From Corythucha ciliata (taxonomy: Eukaryota > Arthropoda > Insecta > Hemiptera > Tingidae), in assembly GCA_038030265.1 (NCBI GenBank), contig CM075937.1:26888198-26952197 (forward strand): 64,000 nt of DNA, read 5' to 3'. The first letter of the stretch is position 1. Each line of letters begins with the position of its first letter. A program made the position numbers and the translations under genes. Shown here piece by piece: positions 21,961 through 33,399 of this stretch. The notes beneath the pieces were generated by a model that did not search any database, was not told where the DNA came from, and saw only the letters and a list, made by a program, of their open reading frames with translations.

Positions 21961-24427
21961 TCATAAATCTGGTGGAAGCGTTTCCCAGAATTTGGAATTA
22001 CCCATTTCGGCCTCAACTTCTACTATTTGGCCAAGAGTGGGATCGTCAACTTTCAAGTACGTGAATCCGGCAGGATCGCTGTTCACCGTCGGCCAGCTAA
22101 GTTCCTCCTCCTTCCTGTAAGTTCCCAAAATACGTTTCGTTAATATACCGAGTCGCCTACATTGACTAGGGAGGGGTTTTACCTTTTCGTCAAAGCTATC
22201 ACGGGGGTCAATAGAGCGTCAGAAATCTGCTTGAACTTGGGCTGTATCAGGTGAAATTTTAATTCAGGTATCACGATCGCCGTGAAAAACATATCGTCTA
22301 CGTGCCCAGGGTGACCCTCTCAAATAAAACAAAACTGTACCATTTCTGGAAGGAGGAGAATACTTCTATTTCACTCACTGATGGGTTCTTCGTTGTGGCC
22401 ATAAGGGAAAAACTCGGCAAAATGTACCACAGTCGCAAATGTAAATTTTATGTAATGAACCGGTGATTCATAATTGGCAGTGTATAGGCTGAAGAATTTA
22501 TAAAATGGGTTTAAAAAATGACGATCGGTCATCATCTAAGATTTAGATAACCGTAAGTTAGGAGATACATTAATTTATCAACTTGCTCCAACTTGCTTGA
22601 ATTACGCGAACCGAATTTCCAATTATGGGTCTACCATTCAGATAGGCCTCTCTGATTTTCGAGCTGACTTCATTGCGAAGCGACTCGGGATAAAAATCAT
22701 TGTAGCTCAATATTTGTGGGCCTATTTCATTCCACTGTTGATCCAGTTTAGCAGAAATTATTCCATCGTCTAGGAATTCTAACGAAAAATGGTATAGCGC
22801 CCGCTAGTATAAAAGCTGACAACAAAGTTTTGTTTACCTGCCGCCAAGAAAATCCCCTCCAATACTGTGGATGTAAATAGGATTGGTACATCCATGGCCT
22901 GTTTATCTTTTAGCAAATTTTCCACTGAATCATTCATAAAATAATTACTCGTCGCTACTTCGATAGTCGGGGCAAAGGGAGAAAGAGGAAAGTTGTCCGC
23001 AAACGTCTGCCGAAGTTATGGAAGGCAATAAAATTCAGTATTATTTTACTAGCACAGACTTACCCGGAATTTGTAAGAAGCTTTCATCAAGTCCATAGCA
23101 GGTCGATTCCTCAGGCAATCGAGCATAGCGTGATGGTTATACGTTGGACAATTGACAAGCGTGGCAAACTTGGATGCTTTTTTTTTAGGTTCACGCACGA
23201 AAGACCATGGTGTCAAAGGGCTCCCACTCCAAAAAACTGCTGACCTAATTAACCCTAAAAGGTTATGTGGGGTCAATAAAATTTTCCTTTTAATATCATC
23301 ATCAAACTAGTATATACCTTTACTCAATGGAGAAACCAAATGATACCCCAGAGAAGAACCACCGGCTGAAAATCCAGCTGTCGACATTTTTTTTGGATCG
23401 CCTCCAAAGTCTGCGATGTTTTCATGCACCCATTTAAGTGCTAGACTCTGATCTTTTAACCCATAGTTCCCTTGTATTACAGTGTCCTCCGTGCATAGAA
23501 ACCCTGAATGTGGTTGAACAGGGTGAAGATGAATCGTAGGACGGTTTTCGCGCCACAAATAATTAATATTGAAAATATCCCTACCCAAAACATCAAGCCT
23601 GTAGTTCATTGAAACTATAATGAAATCAGCTTTATCAATGATGTACAGAGGGGAATTTAAACCGGCGTAACCGCAGGAAAAAGCACCACCATGAATTATG
23701 ACAAGCACTTCCATCCCACTGAGCTTGGATGTTGGTGAAATCTGTTGGAACATGCAATTGTATATTAGCCATCACGTTCCATCAGGTAGTAGGTTAAGAA
23801 TAACTTACTTTTGGTGTATGCACGTTTAAAATCAAACAGTCCTCATCACCATACTGTAGCAGTGTAACAAGATCAATTTGAGTGCACAATTTATTTTCCG
23901 GCCCCGTCGCGTTGAGTTCCCCTGCCCAAGGCCCTGCAGGAACGGGATCCTTTTAAGAATAGAATTATTTATTTTTTAAAACTCATTCTTCTTCCTTTTA
24001 ATATTCTTCTTTTAGGGTGCGTATATTAATACAGTTTTTCTTCAGATAAAGCAGGGATAAGTCTGGTAGCTGTGGGCCTTTTTGTAAACGTAATTCAAAG
24101 TTATTCGACGGATTGCTATTCCATGACATATCCAGTAATTGATAAACCCACTCTTGGTGAGTTTTGACCAAAAGAATGTGTATTTTTGCTCACTTTAAAC
24201 CGTAACTCTCCAACAGGTGGCCGCGCGTATGGAATATTGTAATACGATGCGTATTTTTTTCCACTCAACGTTCTCTCGATTCGCCCCCTCAGAAGACCCT
24301 GTTTGGCTTTCGTCAAAACAAATTCCTCGCCTGCCGCTACTGTTGAACAAGTTGACAATAACCAAATGACTCCAAAAAGAGTCACCTCGCACCAACAACT
24401 TCTTAACACCCCACGAACCATCTGCAT
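21961..24427 (-). CDS. Carboxylesterase (type B, secreted), ten exons, 568 aa
   Basis: A complete alpha/beta-hydrolase carboxylesterase, secreted and probably acting on ester substrates outside the cell. Exons on the minus strand: 24427-24194, 23949-23809, 23741-23585, 23503-23318, 23254-23064, 23006-22838, 22778-22597, 22535-22379, 22318-22183 and 22114-21961 (TGA). All phases join without a break. Introns are 57-81 bp except the first (244 bp). Residues 1-32 look like a signal peptide (WLLSTCSTVAA). The family signatures are YASYYNIPYARPPVGELRFK, EDCLILNVHTPK, the oxyanion turn HGG (about 142-144), NYGLKDQSLALKWVHENI, the nucleophile motif GFSAGGSS (Ser about 223), the acid in VLEGIF (Glu about 353) and the histidine in KGHPGHVDD (about 478). 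The triad is intact. The residue before the Ser is Phe rather than the usual Glu. The 81-bp intron at 23504-23584 is an open frame, so an ORF reading would wrongly add 27 residues. The seventh intron fits a GC-AG border (donor GCAAGT); a GT donor nine bases upstream is an alternative. No close neighbour gene is seen. Confidence 0.92.
23504..23584 (-). other. In-frame 81-bp intron inside the esterase gene
   Basis: It is bounded by GTAGGG and TTCAG on the minus strand and has no stop codon. Removing it joins NYRLDVLG to FLCTEDT, which is the continuous block in all members of the family. Keeping it inserts 27 residues with no counterpart there. Confidence 0.85.
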
Positions 24428-24567
24428 GATTTCTTTCCTTTGCCCCTGTTTTTGTTTTCACTCTCAGAATGTTCAAGCACAAAATGACTCTGATTTTTAT
24501 TAAACTTACGACGAAAATTAAGACCTTGATACCTACTTGCAAAGTCTTCAGAACAGAAAAATGTCAC

Positions 24568-24940
24568 GTAATAAATTACGCGTCTTATTTATAAATTGAT
24601 ACCTTTTATGTAAAATTACCTTAATCATGTTCTCAAATTGATCTTGTCTATAAAGGGAAATACGATAATAACTATAGTCCTTCACTCGTAAATTAGGAGG
24701 TATGAAGCTTGGACTTGTATTCAAAATCCTCACTCAAGCTGATTATCAACACAATAAGCTTCAATTGGGTCGTCCTATTTTGCGAATCGTTTTGTTTTGA
24801 ATCGAAATAGCAAACACTCGGGCCTTAAACAGGTTGTTATCGGTTCGTTTTACCTGTTAGACCCAGCTCACACAAAGCGATTTTCACGGCGCAACTGCAA
24901 CTAATATAACAAAGACATTTATTTTGCAATATGAATGACA
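24568..24940. repeat. ~420-bp interspersed repeat, copy 2 (internally deleted)
   Basis: It matches 18434-18850 from 'cacgtaataaattacgcg' to 'caactaatataac', with a deletion of about 50-60 bases before 'ttagacccagctcacac'. It lies just 5' of the esterase gene on that gene's strand. Confidence 0.8.
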
Positions 24941-25355
24941 TAGAATGGGTGAAACATCTGTTCCTAGGCCATATGCCCACCCAATCATATGATATATTTC
25001 CATTTCGTCCATATATTTCTAATAATTGCGTAAATGCCCTCGTGTCTAATAGACAAGTCAATCCTTTTGTTTAAGCTCGATGGGAATTTCAATGCCATTT
25101 GATTCACAAGCTGTGGTAACAATAAGTATTAGGATGAAAAGAAGGAAAAATGGTAGGGAAATCGAGTTAAACTAATTATGGTTTTTCAAATTCACTTCAC
25201 AATTGAGTTGATTATTAGGTTGGCCATGACACGAGTAAATGTTATTATTAAATTATTACGCAAGTAGGAACTTGCAGCATTCTTCCAAGGTATCATATAT
25301 TAGGAGTATTCATGCTCTGAAGTTTAACATAGTGCTATCGACGCAAACCCTGTTA

Positions 25356-26230
25356 TACAGCGTGTTTGATAAGTCGACGGCAAAAATGAAAGGCCTTTTT
25401 CCATCAAGTCCAAAATGCACCAAAAAAGTCCCTATAGACGTAGGTCCGGTTTCCTACCGTTTTCGAAATAATCTATACTTTAGTATTTTTAGACATTACG
25501 TTGGTTTTATTGGAATCAGCGCTTATAAGTCAAGAACGGTTGCAAGTAAATGCAATCTGACAGCACTACTGGAAAGAGCAGACATTTTTCAGTGGGAATT
25601 GGTCCAGTTATCTCCAGAAGTAGTCGTACGTTTCCAGCAATGAGTCAGATTGTGGAGGTTTGTATCAATTTTAGGCAGTTTGACCGTAACTTGATCGCAT
25701 GATAGTGAATCTTGAAATGCTATCCATGTTTGGCAAATTTCACAAAAAACTTGCCTGATTAGTGAGGATGAAAATACCAAACTCAGACTATCGCACTCCT
25801 TCGTAAAATTTCAAAGAATTGAACACATTTCGAGCGAAAAGTGCTTTTTTGGGTGTTCTTAGCAATAGGCGTTTGCTAATAAATGAAGGTGAAAAAATTG
25901 AATTAAACGCACTAACTTCTTCTCATTGAAAATTAAAATAAAACTTGTGTTAGGCCTTATCAAGGTTAGCGATGCAAAATAAAAACTTCTCGTAGCGTCT
26001 TTGAACATTATTCAGATCGATTTGCCTCATTCTACGCAAAGCCTCGGGGTAGATGTTCGTCGAAGCCTTATTTTCAACAGGACCATGCCCCCCCCCCCTA
26101 AAATACTAAAATATAGATTATTTCGAAAACCGTTGGAAATCGGACCTATGTCTATAGGGACTTTTTTGGTCCATTTTGGACCTAGAAAAACCCCCTTCAT
26201 TCTTGCCGTCGACTTACCAAACACCCTGTA
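25356..26230. mobile_element. 875-bp foldback element, TACAGSGTGTTTG ends
   Basis: The left arm (25356-25500) and right arm (26087-26230) are inverted repeats of about 145 bp: TACAGCGTGTTTGATAAGTC against TACAGGGTGTTTGGTAAGTC. The match runs on through 'gtcgacggcaa', 'aaaaaagtccctatagac' and 'tttcgaaataatctat'. A C-run marks the inner edge of the right arm. The left flank ('tattcatgctctgaagtttaa') is the same older repeat that precedes the element at 6396, so both inserted into copies of one sequence. It is non-coding. Confidence 0.85.
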
Positions 26231-26509
26231 TTTCTTGTGTTATATAGTCTGTCCACTTAGTGATGGACTCTCGAACGTGGTGCTTCATTTCGATAGTTCG
26301 ATTTGTTCACTCCCACCAAAAATATTTAAAGAACTGGGGGCCTATTCTCTAACTCCGAAGCAATAGCTTTTTCGATGTCATATGTATAATTCATTAATTT
26401 GCTTCAAACAAATGAATGAAATAGACACATGGCTGGCGAAAAAAATATTGCTTGTTGTTAGAGAATAGGCCCCCTGAACAAAAAAACTTTTGCTACGGGC
26501 ACTATGGTT

Positions 26510-26825
26510 AAATGTCTCAAATGTTTGGAAAATGAGCGCCTTTTATGCCAATTAGATGCGATTTGATAACGATGAAAATGGGCTGCTCTGAAAGGAAATG
26601 TTTGCTCTTTCCAATGAGCACCTTGGTGTTGATGTTAGACCAATTAATAAGCACGTATAACAAGCATATTTCGATAAAATTAGCAACATGCCAATAAAAT
26701 ACCAGAAAATTGCTGATTCTGATAGCGTTTTCCATTTGCACAAACATCGGCGGTGGAGCAATTCATCCGTCCTCTCTGAATTAAAATATATGTTGATAGA
26801 GAAGACGGGTGGAAATGAATTGCTC
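26510..26825. repeat. Repeat ending in a conserved hairpin (copy 1 of 3)
   Basis: It carries 'gctctttccaatgagc' near 26605 and 'atagcgttttccat' near 26720. It ends in a ~60-bp palindrome at 26761-26820 with arms around CCGTCCTCTCTGAATTA and AGAGAAGACGGGTGGAAA. Similar arrangements occur at 56310-56545 and, for the hairpin, at 37182-37237. Confidence 0.65.
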
Positions 26826-27020
26826 TGGAGCAATTCTACGCAAATTTAAATTGCTGTTTTATGCAAATGGAAACGAATGCAAATTTTAAACGAATTTCAT
26901 GCAAATGCATTTAAAACGCTTCGAGAAAACGAAAAGGAATTTCAAAAAATGTTACATAGTCATTTTGGTCCCAAATGACGGGCTCAAGCTCTCTGAGCAT
27001 CTCGTTATTGTACACCCTGT

Positions 27021-27780
27021 ATATAATAAAAAAATATTATCGCGCTGGTTAGCCAAAAACAAATTGAAAGTTTGCTCCGCTGCCGAATCAGATTTATCGA
27101 GCAATAAATGGATCATTGACCAAGTCAATAAAGGAAGCTGAATTTGAATTTCCCAGTCCAAAAATTGGATCGTTCGCCAATTTTCACCCTCCCCCTCTCC
27201 ACTAATGTGGACTCCTAAAATAACTAACTCCTATAGTAAAAAATGTATTTCATACATAAATATTTCTAGCAAAAAAGAAAAAAAAGGCCTATTATTCGTG
27301 TATTTTACTGATGACCATAGCCTAGATCGCATCGTAGAGTTTTCCTCGTTTTTAGCCCAAAATAGCCTCCAGAGATAGCCCAAAACGCGGTTCAAAGCAC
27401 AATCTAGCATTTTCGCATGAGTGCACTGTATTTCTGTGCACAGTGTTCCAGTTTATAAAAACATTCTAAAAGGGTATAATGTAGTATGATAAGAGGGATA
27501 AAACGTGCTCTCCACCCCCAACAATCAAGCCTGAGCCTGAGGCGCTCGATTCCGTACCAGTGGAAAATGAAATTGTGCGCAAAATACTAGCCTCCTATCC
27601 CTTTTCGTTGTCGACCAAAGCGGGTACCTCCTCTATCTGACGAAAATACTTTACGAAAAGGGTTCCAGTTATCATTACACATATTGTCAAGAATGTCATA
27701 CTTCGAGGCTCTGACCTCCTCCGCATCGAAAAGGTGGAGAAAAGAACAACTGTAATAGAAAAAGGGGCCAAACCCTAATA
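27021..27780. other. No gene recognised
   Basis: It follows a solitary TACACCCTGTATA terminus at about 27011-27022. The rest is AT-rich sequence without exon or repeat evidence. Confidence 0.45.
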
Positions 27781-27863
27781 TAGGGCCGGATCATGGAGGG
27801 GGGACTACCGGTGGTATATCCCTGGGCGGCGGCAAATTTCAAGGGGCGGCACAATTTTAGAAA

Positions 27864-28121
27864 TACACGCAAAAGGTCTTAGCCTACGTTGTCTGTCTTC
27901 CCTCGTCGGGGTGCGTCATCGGCCGACCGGTTTCACCTGCTCGCCATCTTCAGTGTTTGGTTTCCCAACTGAAACTTTCAGTTCAGGATCAGTTGAAACT
28001 TTCGTTTCAGTTGGGAAACCAAACGCTGAAGATGGCGAGCAGCCGAAGCCAGTCCGTCGATGACGCACCCCGATAAGGGAAGACACAACGTAGGCTCCTA
28101 CGGCTATGACCTTTTGCACGT
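27864..28121. mobile_element. 258-bp near-perfect palindrome (foldback MITE)
   Basis: The two halves pair almost throughout. The arms start GCAAAAGGTC and end GACCTTTTGC. They share 'cctacgttg', 'gtcttccct', 'cggggtgcgtcatcg', 'cgccatcttcag' and 'tttggtttcccaactgaaac', leaving a loop of only about 20 bases. A relative at about 34312-34455 shares 'gccgtaggagcctac', 'ctgtcttccctcg' and 'ggcgagcagccgaa' but is truncated on the right. Confidence 0.85.
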
Positions 28122-28179
28122 ATTACCTACTAACCTCGTAGTTTAAGCGCTTCTGCAAACAATTGTATGCCTGTAGCTC

Positions 28180-28590
28180 TATCAACCCCAATATGGCTGT
28201 TTACTTGATCGCTCAATGACCGTTTTTTCTCAATTTTAGCAGTGAACTAGGGCTTTTCTCCAACTTTGGACGTGGGTTACCGTGTTTTTATTTCAATTTT
28301 AGCTGATAGTTAATGCTTTTTCTTCATTTTTGCCGCGAATGAGCGATGATTCCAACTATTAAATATGAATTAGCGCTTTTCTCAACTTTAGTCGCCGATT
28401 TTTCGGTTATTTTTTTCAACTTTGGCCAGGAAGTTGAATCAGAAACCACGAGTTGACGCAATTTCTCAATTTTAGCCACGAGTGAGCGTTTTTTCTCAAT
28501 GTTAGCCGGGAATATTAGAGTTTTTCAAAACGATTAGCCGCGTAATAGCCCGCAGAACAGCGAAACATGAGCGTGGCTTCTCAATTTCAG
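28180..28590. repeat. ~30-bp minisatellite TTTTCTCAATTTTAGCCGCGAAT
   Basis: The theme 'ttttctcaattttagccgcgaatgagcg' recurs with drift. The same family in the opposite orientation fills 39170-40225 ('gcggctaaaattgagaaaa') and recurs at about 42600-42730. Confidence 0.8.
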
Positions 28591-29061
28591 ACGTACACTT
28601 GCCTGTAATGTTGTTCAGAGAAAAAAACTGTGCATATGGGCCAAGATAGGCTATATTGCTCTCGGCGGGTTAAGCAAAAATGGCCAAAATTTAAAATTGG
28701 ACGGAATCGAGTATCTCTGGGATTTTAGACCCGGGGAATCCTACAATCGAAATAAACGAGCCGTTCAGACGAACCGTTTAAGCGGCTCCACCTACGATGC
28801 CACCGTTTTTGGCCAGCCCCTTCCTGGCAGAATGGCTCCTGGCGACGACCTTGACACACTCAATAATAAATCAAAAGTAGCACTGAGATCATTATTTTGA
28901 ATCTTGGTCACCTGGTCGAGATGCACTTCAGCTAACCACATCCACACGGCACGGATTATTCTCAGAAGTATAGATACAAAATCGAATCTGACAGAATCGA
29001 ATATTTAGTCACAAAAACTGCTGGGCACCTGATTTTTTTTTATTATCCTAGACGGATGGAA

Positions 29062-29510
29062 TGACAATGGACCATTTTCCAACATGAAAAACCCGCTGTT
29101 TTGGCTATGAAACCTTAATTATTAATGTTTTAAAGTTAAATATTTGCCTTGAATAAGCATCACCAATCTTCAAATCAAAGATTAAAAACTGGCAGGATTT
29201 TGAACTTCCCCCTTGAAAGTGACGTCACATAACATTGTAAACATTACACTACAGTAAAGCGGCAAATGTTTTCTTCGTTGTTATGAAGCGTTTTTTAAAA
29301 ATATTGAACGTTATTTTGTGGCTAGTTTATACTTTGGCCTCTTTTTACAATGTAGTGACGTCACATCCCTATTTTTCTTCTTTTCATTTTTCTGCATGGG
29401 AGTGGGGCAAAACAAGTTTTAAAGTGTTTTTTCGTGAACATTGCATCCTAGTAACTCATTTTCCACGCATTTTATTTATTTTTATTTTTCCGGAAAATGG
29501 TCCATTGTCA
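29062..29510. mobile_element. 449-bp MITE, TGACAATGGACCATTTTCC termini
   Basis: It has perfect 19-bp terminal inverted repeats, TGACAATGGACCATTTTCC and GGAAAATGGTCCATTGTCA. This is the cleanest of three copies (others at 7384-8551 and 21414-21600). It contains two CRE-type palindromes TGACGTCA at 29220 and 29356. It is non-coding. Confidence 0.9.
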
Positions 29511-29935
29511 GATGGGGCCAAAGCGTTGTTCAACCGGATACCAAATCTCCTTCTCACGATCCTATATCCATGAGCATGAAACTTAAAAATCCTCATTCTT
29601 CCATGTTTAAGCTTTTCTGTTTCTCAGAACAGAAGCGTTGAGGAGGTCTGTCCCCCTTGCCACTTTACCTCGGCATGGTCTGAGCGGGATTCAAGCGTTC
29701 ATCACGATAAGCCAACACGTCATCTTTCTGGAGTGGCCGTCAACTCGAGGGTTTTCCGCCAGGCTGAAGGAACATAGTTTTCCTGTAATAACTTGTAGAA
29801 TCCATTCTTTCGTTATACTTTCTTGACTTCACAATTCTTGGAGGAAGTTGGCCGGAGAAGAAGGGGGTTAGCCGCATGGGGCGGCACAAAACAAAATTAG
29901 CCCCGGGGCGGCAAAAAACCAGATCCGGCTCCGAT

Positions 29936-32900
29936 TCGCCACATGTCATAAAATTTCCATTGTTGTTCCGTTGTTGTGCTCCCTTCATTCTGATCCCTCG
30001 AGGATATAATCTCAGATTTTACTTCCCTGAATACCCACTTTCGACGTACCAAAAAAACAATGGCTCGGAAATTATGGTCCAGGCCATCACCCTCTTTTTG
30101 TCTTACTTGCATCCCGAAATTTACTGATGTCGTTTGATATTGCTGTTTTCATCATTTCATGCGTTAATTCAAGATGACCGAAAGAATGGAATTCAACTGG
30201 ACAAGCTTAGATTGCGGTTTTGTCGGAACTGCTGCAGGCTGCATAATTTTTGGATTGTCCTTCGCGTGGCCCAAAGAACTTGGATACAATTTAAAATTGT
30301 GAAACTCAAAATCTTCAAAGGAAGGCGTTTTTTAGCCCTTGCGACTGATAATAATTATATATTTGTGTCGATTATTTGACCGGACCATTCGTAGGTGGGG
30401 GGGGGGGGGTGGCGAAAGAACGCTTAAACAATATTAATGTAACTTTGAAAGGAGAGAGAAAACTTCTAAACGTTCGATAAAGGCCTTAAGTAAACGCGGA
30501 GAAAACACCTTCTAACCACTGATTTTAGCCGGGAAACTACATACCCAATCTTCTCGAAGCACTTTCAATTTCATCCCTTGTCGAGCGTGTAAACATTCGA
30601 CTAATGACTTCTTCCCCTCTTTTTTTTTCAAGTACACAAAGAAAAAAACCGGCTCCCGATCGAACCGAACAGTCGGCACGGACAAGGAAAAGCAATTGAA
30701 GCCATTTAACTGCGGTAAAGGGACGAGGAGGTGTTGTTACGCTTCAATCAGACAGCCGCTGACCGTTTCTTTCGCGTGCCAAGCTGTTCCCTGCCCCCAA
30801 TTTGGTTTTGTTTCCGGCGTTGTCACCATTTTTTCTTCTTTTTCTTGAGAAAAAGGAATAAGAATGGAACGAGAAGGTGGGTCAAGATTTGTGACGACAA
30901 ATTACTGCTCAACCATGGGCCACAATTTCTTGATAGTTCTTCAAAAACGATTACCCTCCCCAACCTCACCACCACGCAACCCACCACAACTTCTTTTCTC
31001 TCCGGGCGTCAAGAGGAATTCCCACGAGTAAAGAAATAGTGTGTCGATTTGGAAAGTTAAGTTTTTCTTTATCTTATGATTCTTCACTCACTTATTTTGT
31101 TAGCTATCGGAATCGTTTACAAACAACAATTGACTTTTAATTCACATAATGAGTAAAATATCTCTTTTAAGAAGTTAATTACACTGAACAGGACGAGCGT
31201 CGACGAATGAAAACCTGCCCTGAACAGACGAGAGCAGTAGGCCAACCTGTCTGAAAAACTCGTCTACAATCCGAACTAGCTTGCTTTTTTATTATTACAC
31301 TAAATGCCTATAAACATTAATTTTACGACCCATTTCAACTTTCCTTTGCGAGTAATTTTAGAGTGTAAAAGCTTCACTATTGCGCTCTGAATGATTTCTG
31401 CCTGCGTAGCGAGTGTTTTATAAGAAATTGATGCGTGCATATTCGGAATAATTTTTGGTCCAGAAAAGAAAGTGACGGAAGAAGTCGGCGGGCTTAGTGA
31501 AGAGTATTCTTTCAGGCCACATTACCCAGATTTTAGCCTTCATTTAATTACTTAAAAAAACTTCGAGGGGCATACTTACGATACAATGTATTTTCACACC
31601 CATGTTCGTTTCCTTCTTTATTGTAGGAAAAAGATGAAATTTTAGAACCAACAGTTAAAAAGCAATACCAAGGTTAACAAAGGGTTTCTTTTTCCGTCCG
31701 TCTCTATTTCATTAAAGAGACCGAGGAAAAGGAAAGAAAACGAAGGCGGTCCCGGGTTTTGTGTGAATATGTTACGCGTTGAATTCAAAACTACCGCTAC
31801 GCTTCATTATGCCCTGCCGTGAGCTCCTCTCATCACAATAGCATCTGCTCGACCCCCCCCCCCCTACCCACTTAAACGGTCTTACATATTTCGGGGAAAA
31901 ATCTCTATTCAAGAGGAAATAGGAAAGGCATAAACGTCTCTCCTCGGAGGCCTTGAATTTCCCTAGTTTCTGTGAGTTTTGAAGAAACGAATAATAAAAT
32001 AACGAAAGTTTTGCCGTAAAGTATTTAGAATGAACAAGCTTGTGCTCAACTATTCAATATCATGTATCACTTTACCGGATCTCAAAGCTTCCCTGTAAAA
32101 TTTATCAATCGTCTTTGATACGCTTTCAATTGCATTCAACTCGAAAAGCGTCATATACGTAAGAGCTAAGGGGATGGGTTCATTAAGCTTGAAGGATCGG
32201 AGGGTGGAGGGATAAATCTCATTTCACTCGGCACTCTCTTCGTGAAAGATCCACCTTTGCTCGCGAGCATGACCCGTTGAGCCAGTTCCTTTTTGTTTTG
32301 TTTTTTCGTGTTTTTTCTTCACTCTCATCATTTTCATTATTGAAACGAAGGCTTCGAGCATTGCACCCATTTATCTCCCACGCTTCCATTTCAAACACTT
32401 TCTAACATGCGGCTTCATTAACGCATTTTCGTTTTCATTTGAGAAAATACTGTACCTAACTATTAGCGCAATTCAGTGTACTACAAATATCACGATTCTA
32501 TACATAGAACACGTGTTTAACGTCGAAAAACGGTTTTTCCGCATCCGCAGAGGAATGACCACCAAGAGCGTTAGGGAAACTTGTGTTTCTCAACAACTCA
32601 AAAAGTTCGTACCAGAAGCTATGCTTATTTATACATATACATTCATTGGACAGATTACCCCGCCCCCCCCAATCAATAACTCAATATAGCCAAAAAACGA
32701 TCACTTGAACTCCGGACCTCGGCAAGTTAGCCGCAGTCCCCGAGTTGCCGGAAGAGGCATGCAATCACGGTTCATCTCTTAGTGACGCTTGGCTCCGCCA
32801 CCAGAGATGAACTCGACCGAAAAGAAACACGCAATTCGCTTGAGTGTTCTATTCTTTTGGCAGTTTTATGCATTTCTCGTCGATCAACATGACCTTAAGT

Positions 32901-33020
32901 AGAAAGAGGGAGAATACACACCGAACAACTGGTGTGTGTGTATGGCGGAACCATTGGCGGAAGGGGCTATACTGCTATACAGGGACTTAGACCCCCCCCC
33001 CCCCACAATTAATCATTCTC
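29936..33020. other. No gene recognised (3.1 kb)
   Basis: Several homopolymer runs of G or C lie here (30394-30406, 31853-31864, 32992-33004). The G/C-run flanks near 27782 ('gggccggatc') and 29925 ('gatccggctcc') may be worn ends of a larger element, but no target duplication was found. No exon is recognised. Confidence 0.4.
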
Positions 33021-33029
33021 GAGCCTAGA

Positions 33030-33370
33030 TCCGCAAAAATTTGGTTTTAGAAAGAGTCAAACTGGCGAATTGTTTTTTTAAGGTTATTAAATTAGCCAAA
33101 AACGCGAAATGGGGCTCTGTGAGTAGTGAGTACCAAAAATCCGTGAAATATTTTGACTTCGAAAGTCCCTAACTAGTGGATTTGCTTTTCTCAACGGATC
33201 AACCCCGTTAATTTGCTTTTTATAGGAAGTCAAAACCCGTGAAATAGGGTTTCGTGAGAAATAATTTGATTTTGTGAGCTATAACCCGTAAAATTTGGAT
33301 TTCGAAAGGGCCAAACCAGTGAAATTGTGAAACCAGCATGTAATCGGGGTTGAAACGAGTGATATCCGTG
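33030..33370. repeat. Minisatellite of the GCGAAATT / GCCAAAC type
   Basis: Drifted ~33-bp units ('gccaaaaacgcgaaat', 'agtcaaaacccgtgaaat', 'gggccaaaccagtgaaattg') belong to the same family as 100-980. Confidence 0.7.
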
Positions 33371-33399
33371 AATTCAAGCCATCGACGTAACCAGGACCG

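Noticed and set aside
27782..29930. A larger hAT-like element bounded by GGGCCGGATC and GATCCGGCTCC
   Set aside because: The ends are suggestive and both are followed by 'ggcggc' blocks, but no 8-bp duplication was found.
30731..31039. 102-codon frame as a gene
   Set aside because: It has low-complexity runs (phenylalanines from a T-rich tract), no motif and no splice partner.
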